Source: Hoskinsella mucinilytica
Lineage (GTDB): Bacteria > Bacillota_I > Bacilli_A > Erysipelotrichales > Erysipelotrichaceae
Reading direction: 5' to 3'
NCBI RefSeq assembly: GCF_045223415.1
Contig: NZ_JBEQZJ010000021.1
Span: 1-64,000 of the forward strand
DNA length: 64,000 nt
The notes under the pieces are model-generated. The model searched no databases and was not told the DNA's origin. It saw only the letters and a program-made list of their open reading frames with translations. The translations under genes were made by a program, and so were the position numbers. Within the stretch, counting starts at the first letter, position 1, and each line of letters starts with the position of its first letter. Positions 26,489 through 34,850 of the stretch are shown in pieces.

Positions 26489-28024
26489 ATGAATCGATTT
26501 ATGAAAGTCGCAACTGCATCCGTACTGGCTATGACAATGTTAGCCGGCTGCGGCGGGTCAAAGGACAAAGAAGGCTCTGAGGATGCAACCATCAAGATGT
26601 GGACATGGCGTGGTACTGAGGAATTAATGAAAATGGACACCAAAGATATCATGGCGGTACAAAAGCTGTCTGAGGTGACTGGTGTTAAAACAGACTGGTT
26701 GAATCCAAGTGATCCTGATACAGAGTTCCAAATGTTGATGACTTCTGGGGAAAACATGCCTGATGCCATGTTCTATAAATACACCCCTCAGGATGTAGTA
26801 AACTATGCGGCAAATGGAAACATCATTGATTTATCTCCGTATTTAGACGATATGCCAAACCTGAAAAAGCTATTAGATAATAATCCGAAATTAAAAGCAC
26901 AGGTAACAAGTGAAGATGGTAAGATCTATTATTTACCATGGATCACAGAAGAAAAATACTATTTCGAAGGTATGATGATGCGTAAAGATTGGTTAGAGGC
27001 TGTCAATATGGAAGTACCAACCAATAATGAAGAATTGTATCAAGTATTAAAGGCTCAAAAGGCATTATTCGATGAAGGAAAGCTACCAAACGCAGGGGAT
27101 AAATTCTATGGTTTAGGTGGATATCCTACTCAGTTAATTAAATTGGCTTATGGTTTTGACACAACCAATGAATTTATGATCGAAGATGGAAAAATTATAT
27201 ATGGACCAACAAGTAATGGTTATCGTGACGCAATGAAATGGTTCTATAAATTAAGCAAGGAAGGCTTGATCGATCCTGATGTATTATCTATGGAACGTGA
27301 TGTTTATATGCAACACCACACAACAAATACAACTTCAGCATTTGTAGATGGCTATAGTACTTTCCAAGAGGTTGAGGCTACTACAGATATCGAATATGTT
27401 CCTGTCGGTTATATGAAAAATGCCGATGGAAAGATCATGGAATACAATTCTACCGCAAAACGTATCGCACAGCCTTATGGATGGGCAATTACCAAAACAG
27501 GAGAAAAGAATATCGAGGATATCTGTAAACTGTTTGATTATGCTTACTCTGAAGAAGGACAGACGTTAATGAGTTGGGGTATTGAAGGTGATACTTATGA
27601 AGTGAAGGATGGCAAAAAAGTTTATACAGATAAGATCATGAAGGATGCAGAATATTCTGCAGGTATTGCAGTCGCAAAATATGTTAAACCGGATTTCGGA
27701 TTGACTGATGTCGCAACACAATATGCATTGATTGATGATCGTGGTATGAAGACTTACGATATGTGGGCAAATACTGATGTAACCGGTGCTATGGAACCTA
27801 CCTTATGGACAACAGATGAGGAAAGTACATTGATTTCTGAAATCTTCACAGACCTAAAAACAGGAGCTGAAGAATATAAAGAAAAATTCATGACAGGAGC
27901 AGCTGATCCTAACGATGATAAAGTATGGAAGGAATTCCAATCAAAATTAGAAAGTCTGCGTGTAAAAGAGATTACAGATACCTACAATGCAGCATACCAA
28001 CGTTTTGCTGAGCGCATTAAATAA
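26489..28024 (+). CDS. Extracellular sugar-binding lipoprotein
   Basis: About 511 residues with a lipoprotein signal: a hydrophobic core ASVLAMTMLAGC, with lipobox Leu-Ala-Gly-Cys near residue 20. LipO/YtcQ-type solute-binding protein that captures the oligosaccharide outside the cell and hands it to the two permeases. Start 26489 is chosen because AAGGA is 8 bases upstream; earlier in-frame ATGs are too close to that site. A conserved late DPNDDKVWKEF segment is shared with the second binding protein at 33305, so they are paralogues. Confidence 0.9.
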   Translation: MNRFMKVATASVLAMTMLAGCGGSKDKEGSEDATIKMWTWRGTEELMKMDTKDIMAVQKLSEVTGVKTDWLNPSDPDTEFQMLMTSGENMPDAMFYKYTPQDVVNYAANGNIIDLSPYLDDMPNLKKLLDNNPKLKAQVTSEDGKIYYLPWITEEKYYFEGMMMRKDWLEAVNMEVPTNNEELYQVLKAQKALFDEGKLPNAGDKFYGLGGYPTQLIKLAYGFDTTNEFMIEDGKIIYGPTSNGYRDAMKWFYKLSKEGLIDPDVLSMERDVYMQHHTTNTTSAFVDGYSTFQEVEATTDIEYVPVGYMKNADGKIMEYNSTAKRIAQPYGWAITKTGEKNIEDICKLFDYAYSEEGQTLMSWGIEGDTYEVKDGKKVYTDKIMKDAEYSAGIAVAKYVKPDFGLTDVATQYALIDDRGMKTYDMWANTDVTGAMEPTLWTTDEESTLISEIFTDLKTGAEEYKEKFMTGAADPNDDKVWKEFQSKLESLRVKEITDTYNAAYQRFAERIK

Positions 28025-28031
28025 AAGAAAT

Positions 28032-28056
28032 AGGCCTCGACAATGAGGCCTGTTTC
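28032..28056 (+). terminator. Hairpin between binding-protein and beta-helix genes
   Basis: AGGCCTC, loop GACAAT, GAGGCCT, then GTTTCC. The T run is poor, so partial termination or 3'-end protection is likely. That would give more binding protein than enzyme. Confidence 0.55.
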
Positions 28057-28077
28057 CATATTAAAGAGGGAACTTAT

Positions 28078-31000
28078 ATGAGGAAAGAAAAGATGATCAG
28101 ACCCTATCCGGGAATGAAAATATATGAAGATGTCAGTTTTCTACCAGGTGTTTATAACTTTTACGGGCAAAAGGGCATTACCATCTGTGCCAGTAATATT
28201 ACGATTTCAGGCAATGGTTGTGTATTCATTGGTGGAAAAGATAAGTCATGTTCCAGTGATGATTCTCATAAAACAGAATTTTCTTATGGATATGGTGCTA
28301 TGCTGGATGAGGGCTTAGGTTATCATGGTATTGGAATTTATATGGAGCATGTTCATGATGTCAAAATTGAACATTTGCAGGTACGAGGTTTTGTACAAGG
28401 TTTATATATGAAGGATTGTAACTCTTGTGTCATTACAGAGAATGATTTTTCTTATAACTATCATAATCCTGATTGGGGTTGGGAGGAACATATCGATGCA
28501 GGTGGTATCGTATTATACAACTCCCATCATAACAAGCTATTTCAGAATAAGGCAGTTCAAGTATGGTCTGCCCTGATATTAAGAAACGCTGATCATAATG
28601 AAATAAAAAGAAATGATTTCTCTCATACCTCTAATGTTGGTTTACGTTGCTGGATGGCTTCCTATAATCTGTTTGAAGACAATGATTTTAGCTGGGGCAT
28701 TCGTAAAGAAGCTAATGAAGTACACGCAAGGGACTCCTCTTGTGTGTTGATAGAATCAGCATCAAATTATAATATCTTTCGACGTAATGATATGCGATAT
28801 GGTGGAGATGGGTTGTTTATTCGCTCATTAAATAATCTGATGTCTATGTACAATCTATTTGAAGAAAACGATGCTTCTTTTGCGAATAACAATGCAATAG
28901 AGGCGTGGGATGCACACAATACGTATCTTCGCAATAAAGCAAATTACTCTTCTTATGGATTCTGGCTTGGTTGTTCAGATCATACGAAACTCATTGAAAA
29001 TGAAGTGATTGGCAATGGTGTTGTTTTTCAAAATGCTCCTGAGTCTTTTGGGAATGCTGGTATTGCGGTAGTAAATGGCAGCGGTAATGATTTTTACCTA
29101 AAGAGTAATTTGATCAAAGACAATCATGGTCCGGGTATCGCTATTCGATATACAAAGCAAACACCAAGTAGGAATTGGATATTAGAAAAGAACACGATCG
29201 TGGATAACCAAAATGATGAAAGAGGCTTTTTAGGGTATGGCATTTATATGAAAAATGCAATGAATATCCATCTGATCGATAATATCATACAAAATGAAGC
29301 AGAAGCAATTTATCGTGATGAGCATGTCACGATGATTCATGAGCATAGTACAGATACAACGATAAACAAGATTGCTCTTACAAAAAACTGTGTATATACG
29401 GAAGTAGGAAAGATGGAGGAATATCAGGCTGAAGGCTTTGATACCTATGCTTATTATTTCGATGATGGTTATATGAGCAAACAAAAAGGATTTCAAAGAA
29501 CCTTTGATGAACCAGGGCGTTATCGTATGTTTGTAAATGCACAAAGTGTAGGAAGCATAGGGTTATTAGAGGAAAATATTTATGTTAGGGATCAAGGGTT
29601 CCTAAGCAAGGAATGGTTAGATCCTGAAGCATGGATCGTCAAAGAAAGAAATCAAAATATCCAACGTATAGAGCATTGTGGAATGCAAGGGTTGGCACTT
29701 TGTATGAGAAATCAAAAAAAGAGTAGTTTTACTTGTCAGTTACCTTTGATACATTTAGCGGACTTTGAAGAGCTATCCTTCTTCTACTGTTATCAAAATG
29801 ACTTCATTGATTGGAATCAAGAGGTACGACTTCATGTTACTCTCTTGGATGAAACAGGAGGACATTTGAGCATTACCAGTAAGGATGCATTGTTTCAAAA
29901 ACATGCACAAGCAAACAATGAGGCAAAGTATGAATGGGAATATTTAACGATTCCATTACGCTCACATGAGGACTTTCTATTTGAATATAGTGATGATTTT
30001 ATTGGTGAAGTATATGCAGTATGTATAACGTTTGAGACACCTCAGCCATCAACTGGGCAGTTTTTGTTGGCGGATGCTGTGTGGAAAAAGAAGCGTTCTC
30101 CTTCTTATCAGAAGCTGTTGAATGCCAAAGCGCATCAAGTGCCTGTATTAGAAAAACGGATACGGTTTTCTTCTAACTCACAAGACCAATTCGAAATATG
30201 GAAAGAACATCCATATCAATATGATTTAAGCAAACGATGGATTTCCGCTTATGATACCACAGAGGAATCCATAACGATAGATGTTTGTGCAGCTTTGCCT
30301 GTGGATGGAGTTGATATTGCATTCTATGCGGATGAAGTCACGACCCTCCTCCCTGAAAATATTCATTTTCTCTGTGATGATCAGCTTATTGCGACGCTTC
30401 AGCCACAGGCAAATCATGTCAAATTAAGATTTCCACGAAAAAAAGGAAAACGATTCCTTTTAAAAATGGAAAAGCGTATTCATACAGCGATCAGCATATA
30501 TGATATGCAATTGTTATTGTTAGATGGCGGTCGACCTGTTGAAATCAAGCAAACTCATGAGGAACTGTTTGATCTAGAAAAGGCTATGGTAAAACTAAAC
30601 AAAGAAACATGGGGAAAGGATGCAAAGGCTCAGCCTTTACATTATCAACTCTATGATATGTCACATGCATCCATTCAAACAGCTACTTGTATTTATGAAA
30701 ATACATGTCTACCTGAACAAATTCGTTCCGGAAAGGAAACAGAATTATCTTTTCAACAAGTCACATTGAAAAAAGGTACACCTTATGCCTTGTTGTTATA
30801 TCAGGATGAATTGGCAAATGGTGTACAAGGTGGTAGTTATTATCGTTGGGTAGGAAATGGTATAGCGCCTTTGAACGGGACTTATGGCTATTGGAATGGG
30901 GATGAGGTCATTTCAAAAGATATGAATGGATGGGGAGAGTGTTATCTTAAGCTTTATGATGACAAGGATATTTACGATCATTCAACCGAACAAGAAGGTC

Positions 31001-31350
31001 TGGGGAATCGATTAGGTGTCAAAGGGATGGAGAAGTTATATCAATGCTTTACCATACCAAATACAGCAACATTGTTACAACAAGTTGATTATTTAAGGGA
31101 TACAGGGCTTCGTATTCATGGAACATTAGAGCTTTCTATCAAATGGAAACAGCCTGAAACATCGCTTCTTCTTTATTTTAAGACCAAGGAGTTTGTGGAG
31201 GCGATATTAGATGGAAAACACGTTTCATCAAAGGATGGATTTATGGTGTTGACAAGTGCGACCAGTGGATGGTGTCATGTGACATTGAATGCCATAGAAA
31301 ACGAGCTATTAATGATTAAGGAATTGGAGGATTATGATGACGGTATATAA
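28078..31350 (+). CDS. Large intracellular parallel beta-helix protein with beta-sandwich C-terminus
   Basis: A 1090-residue protein without signal peptide. Residues about 30-420 form repeated short strands with Asn/Asp/His turns (DHNEIKRNDFSHTSNVGLR, YNIFRRNDMRYGGDGLFI), the pattern of NosD-like right-handed beta-helices, a fold shared by many carbohydrate-active enzymes such as pectate lyases, GH28, GH91 and GH141. The C-terminal 650 residues look like successive beta domains. I cannot assign a CAZy family or catalytic residues. Its place between transporter and GH127 gene suggests an enzyme acting on the imported glycan. The GH127 gene overlaps its end by 14-17 bases. Confidence 0.75.
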   Translation: MRKEKMIRPYPGMKIYEDVSFLPGVYNFYGQKGITICASNITISGNGCVFIGGKDKSCSSDDSHKTEFSYGYGAMLDEGLGYHGIGIYMEHVHDVKIEHLQVRGFVQGLYMKDCNSCVITENDFSYNYHNPDWGWEEHIDAGGIVLYNSHHNKLFQNKAVQVWSALILRNADHNEIKRNDFSHTSNVGLRCWMASYNLFEDNDFSWGIRKEANEVHARDSSCVLIESASNYNIFRRNDMRYGGDGLFIRSLNNLMSMYNLFEENDASFANNNAIEAWDAHNTYLRNKANYSSYGFWLGCSDHTKLIENEVIGNGVVFQNAPESFGNAGIAVVNGSGNDFYLKSNLIKDNHGPGIAIRYTKQTPSRNWILEKNTIVDNQNDERGFLGYGIYMKNAMNIHLIDNIIQNEAEAIYRDEHVTMIHEHSTDTTINKIALTKNCVYTEVGKMEEYQAEGFDTYAYYFDDGYMSKQKGFQRTFDEPGRYRMFVNAQSVGSIGLLEENIYVRDQGFLSKEWLDPEAWIVKERNQNIQRIEHCGMQGLALCMRNQKKSSFTCQLPLIHLADFEELSFFYCYQNDFIDWNQEVRLHVTLLDETGGHLSITSKDALFQKHAQANNEAKYEWEYLTIPLRSHEDFLFEYSDDFIGEVYAVCITFETPQPSTGQFLLADAVWKKKRSPSYQKLLNAKAHQVPVLEKRIRFSSNSQDQFEIWKEHPYQYDLSKRWISAYDTTEESITIDVCAALPVDGVDIAFYADEVTTLLPENIHFLCDDQLIATLQPQANHVKLRFPRKKGKRFLLKMEKRIHTAISIYDMQLLLLDGGRPVEIKQTHEELFDLEKAMVKLNKETWGKDAKAQPLHYQLYDMSHASIQTATCIYENTCLPEQIRSGKETELSFQQVTLKKGTPYALLLYQDELANGVQGGSYYRWVGNGIAPLNGTYGYWNGDEVISKDMNGWGECYLKLYDDKDIYDHSTEQEGLGNRLGVKGMEKLYQCFTIPNTATLLQQVDYLRDTGLRIHGTLELSIKWKQPETSLLLYFKTKEFVEAILDGKHVSSKDGFMVLTSATSGWCHVTLNAIENELLMIKELEDYDDGI

Positions 31351-33247
31351 ATCAAATAAAGTGACTTCATTGGATATTGAATCAATCAGACCTCTTGGAT
31401 GGTTGAAGGATCAATTGAAGCTACAATTAGAAGGTATTACTTTACATCTGGATGAGAATTGGGGATCGGTCGGTCCATTCTCTGATTGGATCGGAGGAAG
31501 TGATAATAGTTGGGAACGTCCCCCTTATTGGCTGGATGGATTGGTTCCTCTCGTTTATCTTTTAGAACATGAAGAAGGTATCGAAAAGGCGAAAAAATGG
31601 ATCACATGGAGTTTAGATTCACAAAGAGAGAACGGTGACTTTGGACCTACTTATCGTAAGACAGAGTTTGATGATACCTTGTTTTGGCCGAAGTTTGTGA
31701 TGTTGAAGGCGATGATCAGCTATTATGAGGCTGAAAAGGATGAACGTATCCTTACCTTTATGCTTCGTTATTTCAAGTTTTGTACAACCTTATTGGATCA
31801 TTATGAGATGGATGGTTGGGCCCAAGCAAGAGCAGGTGATTTTGCTTATACCATTTATTGGTTGTATGAGCATACAAAGGAAGCATTCTTATTAGAGCTT
31901 GTGGATAAAGTAAATCGTCAAGCATTAGATTGGACAACATTCTTTGAAAATCTGCCTTTTACACATCCGACCAAATATTATTATGATTGGCATTTGGTAG
32001 ATGAGAATGTTTCTCGCTGGCATCTGTATGATGTCATGAAATATCATGCGACGCATATCGTTAATGTGACGATGGGATTAAAGCAACCTTTAATGGAATA
32101 TAAACGTAGCAAGGATACTCGTTATTTAGATGCGATTTATACAGGAATCAAATCTTTACAGAAGTATCATGGACAAGTCAGCGGCATCTTTTCAGGTGAT
32201 GAACATTTAAGTGGATTAAAACCTACCCAAGGAAGTGAATTATGTTCTGTCGTAGAGCTGTTGTTCTCTTTACAACTCATTTACGAAGTTAGCAAAGATG
32301 TTAGATTTTTAGATTTATTAGAGCGTGTCGCATATAACGCCTTACCGGCAACCATTAGTGAGGATTTTAAGGCACATCAATATGATCAACAAGCAAATCA
32401 GATTTTGGTATCTCAGGCAAAGAGAGAATGGTATAACAATGGAGATCGTGCCAACTTATTCGGATTTGAACCGAATTTTGGATGTTGTTTGGCAAATATG
32501 CATCAAGGATGGCCAAAACTTGTGAAAACTGCGATTTTCTTAGATCAAGATACAGTGGTGGCAGGAGCTTATATGCCAATGCAAGCAACCCTACAGTTAC
32601 ATGATACAAAGGTAGTCATAGAAGAGGAAACGTGTTATCCATTCCATGAGGATATATTCTTCCATTTGCATAGTGATAAACCGATAACCCTTCCTATACA
32701 GTTTAGAATACCTGCATGGTGTAAACAGCCAAAACTATATATGGATGATGAAGTGTTATCTGTTCAACAAGAGGATGGTTATTTGTGTGTCAGTCTAACC
32801 TTAGACACAGATATGGATCTACGACTTCATCTGCCTATGGAAGTGACGCTTTGTACAGAGTGGTATCATCATGGTTTGACAATAGAACGAGGACCAATTG
32901 TATTTGCATTGAATATCAAAGAAGAGTATCAGGCGTTAGCACATGGTAATCCTGCGTATCCGGATTATGAAATATATCCGAAAAGTCCTTGGAATTATGC
33001 AATCGATGCATCAAAGGACATACGAGTTCAGATCGAAGAAAATAGAATGCCACAGATTTTCAGTAAGCAGTATCCATTGGTAAAATTGTATGCAAAGGCG
33101 ATTCGATTACCAATGTGGCAGATGGAACAGAATTCTGCCGGAGATTTACCGATATCCCCTGTAAAGGAACAGGGTGATCTTGAGGAGATTGAGTTGATTC
33201 CCTATGGCTGTAGTAAGCTAAGAATCTCTTTATTTCCTTGGAAGTAA
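31337..33247 (+). CDS. GH127-type beta-L-arabinofuranosidase-like enzyme
   Basis: A 636-residue protein of the GH127 (formerly DUF1680) alpha/alpha-barrel family. The catalytic set is visible: GSELCSVVELL (Glu and the first Cys) and FGCCLANMHQGWPK with the paired Cys, corresponding to the zinc-bound thiol site described in GH127 beta-L-arabinofuranosidase. Members release L-arabinofuranose or related furanosides. ATG 31337 is 6 bases after GGAGG; ATG 31334 is also possible. There is no signal peptide, so it acts inside the cell. Confidence 0.85.
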   Translation: MTVYKSNKVTSLDIESIRPLGWLKDQLKLQLEGITLHLDENWGSVGPFSDWIGGSDNSWERPPYWLDGLVPLVYLLEHEEGIEKAKKWITWSLDSQRENGDFGPTYRKTEFDDTLFWPKFVMLKAMISYYEAEKDERILTFMLRYFKFCTTLLDHYEMDGWAQARAGDFAYTIYWLYEHTKEAFLLELVDKVNRQALDWTTFFENLPFTHPTKYYYDWHLVDENVSRWHLYDVMKYHATHIVNVTMGLKQPLMEYKRSKDTRYLDAIYTGIKSLQKYHGQVSGIFSGDEHLSGLKPTQGSELCSVVELLFSLQLIYEVSKDVRFLDLLERVAYNALPATISEDFKAHQYDQQANQILVSQAKREWYNNGDRANLFGFEPNFGCCLANMHQGWPKLVKTAIFLDQDTVVAGAYMPMQATLQLHDTKVVIEEETCYPFHEDIFFHLHSDKPITLPIQFRIPAWCKQPKLYMDDEVLSVQQEDGYLCVSLTLDTDMDLRLHLPMEVTLCTEWYHHGLTIERGPIVFALNIKEEYQALAHGNPAYPDYEIYPKSPWNYAIDASKDIRVQIEENRMPQIFSKQYPLVKLYAKAIRLPMWQMEQNSAGDLPISPVKEQGDLEEIELIPYGCSKLRISLFPWK

Positions 33248-33251
33248 TTAC

Positions 33252-33285
33252 AGGCATGTGCAGATTTTAAATCTGCACGTTGCCT
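33252..33285 (+). other. Extended hairpin between GH127 and the second binding protein
   Basis: AGGCA with TGCCT closes a stem of GTGCAGATTT with AAATCTGCAC. There is no T run, so an mRNA processing or stability element is more likely than a terminator. Confidence 0.5.
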
Positions 33286-33304
33286 ATCATAAAGGAGCAA
33301 TACG

Positions 33305-34849
33305 ATGATGAAAAAAATCATAGCGATCATAAGTGTTCTTCTGATCATCTGTGCAATCTCCATGTATTTCACAGACGATCAGACACAAGAACCATCACAA
33401 AATGATTTACGAATCTGGTTTCCAAGCGGATACGAAATCATGAAAAAGGTAGATATGAACGATATTGAGATTATTTCCGAATTGGAAAAAAGACTTGATA
33501 TACCTTTGTATTATAAAAGTGTCAGCGGTGACATCGCAAGCTTATTTCAAACACAAATGAGTGATCTATCAGATGTAGATTTATTGTATTACACCTTTGA
33601 TCAAGCGCAAATTACATCCGCATTATATAATGATTTATTCATGGATTATACTGCATATCTTGATAAACTACCACATCTAGTGGAACAGTTTGAAAAGCAT
33701 CCAGAGTTATACCAAAAAGCATGTCCTAACAATCAATGTGTGGTATTTCCTGCCACCAAGGAACATGCCTTCTCTAACTTGGTCATTGCGTATCGAAGTG
33801 ATTGGGCGAAACAAGTAGGCTATGAGCAAATCACAAACTTAACCGAGCTTCAGGATATGTTAACCAAAGAAAGAAGCTTATTTGAAAAGAAAGAGCTGAA
33901 ACAGCAAGGAACCTATTTCCTTGGCTTATCCTCTTATCGTTCCTATATTAACAGTTTTATGCGTTTATTTGAAACAAGTGACGTAACGTATAAGGAAAAA
34001 GATGAGTTGGTATATGGACCTATTACAGAAGGATATCGAGAGTATTTAAGCTATCTGAAAGGCTTATATCAACAGGAACTACTAGATCCTAGATTGTATG
34101 AAACATCAGAAACAGACATGGAAAAATTCTTTCTGAATTCACAATGTAGTGCTATTTTAACAACCTATGATCATGCGAAGCAACTTCAAGCGTTTAGCGT
34201 GGTCAATGGTGATGATATTCCCTTATCTTATGTGAGCATGGAACAGCTTTATCAACAAAAAGATAGTTATCGTAAAGAAGATCGCCGTTACCAAGTTCTT
34301 GATTTTGGTTATGTCATCAAAGCCGGGTTAAGTGAAGAAAAGCGAAATCAAGCGTTAGCTTATATCGATTATTTGTATAGTGAGGAAGGTATGGAGCTGA
34401 CAAATTTTGGGATCAAGGATGTTCACTATGAGGAAACTGCATATGGAAAACGTTATTTATCGAAAATAACAGAGGGAAATACTTATTATCCGATTGCGAT
34501 TTCTTCCTATGTCAAACAAGATTTATTACGTATCGATGCATCAAGTGATTTCACCATGTTGGATGAAGAAATACAACAGCAAATTGATATGGATCACGCT
34601 TTTATTGACCATAGTGTGGAAAACCCAGATGGCTATATTTCAGAAGACAAGCAAGAGCTTATGAGCAACATACAAGTGAGTTTAGAAACATTTGTACAAG
34701 AAACCAGTATGAAGTTTATCTTTCGAGATGTTGATCCTAACGATGATGAGGATTGGAAAGACTATGTAAATGGTTTGTATCATATGGGCTTAAAGGAATA
34801 TATGGAAATTCAAGAAAGTGCAATGCAAAAAAGGAATGGAGCAAAGTGA
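33305..34849 (+). CDS. Second sugar-binding protein of the glycan operon
   Basis: A 514-residue paralogue of the lipoprotein at 26489: DLRIWFPSGYEIMKKVDMND, a central EGYREYLSYLKGLYQQELLDP, and the shared late VDPNDDEDWKDYVNGL. The N-terminus is a membrane-type signal (KKIIAIISVLLIICAISMYF), but the residue before Cys is Ile, not Gly, Ala or Ser, so a normal lipobox is missing and the protein may stay anchored by its N-terminal helix. It lies between glycosidase genes, away from the permeases, and may give the transporter a second ligand range. Confidence 0.8.
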   Translation: MMKKIIAIISVLLIICAISMYFTDDQTQEPSQNDLRIWFPSGYEIMKKVDMNDIEIISELEKRLDIPLYYKSVSGDIASLFQTQMSDLSDVDLLYYTFDQAQITSALYNDLFMDYTAYLDKLPHLVEQFEKHPELYQKACPNNQCVVFPATKEHAFSNLVIAYRSDWAKQVGYEQITNLTELQDMLTKERSLFEKKELKQQGTYFLGLSSYRSYINSFMRLFETSDVTYKEKDELVYGPITEGYREYLSYLKGLYQQELLDPRLYETSETDMEKFFLNSQCSAILTTYDHAKQLQAFSVVNGDDIPLSYVSMEQLYQQKDSYRKEDRRYQVLDFGYVIKAGLSEEKRNQALAYIDYLYSEEGMELTNFGIKDVHYEETAYGKRYLSKITEGNTYYPIAISSYVKQDLLRIDASSDFTMLDEEIQQQIDMDHAFIDHSVENPDGYISEDKQELMSNIQVSLETFVQETSMKFIFRDVDPNDDEDWKDYVNGLYHMGLKEYMEIQESAMQKRNGAK

Positions 34850-34850
34850 A

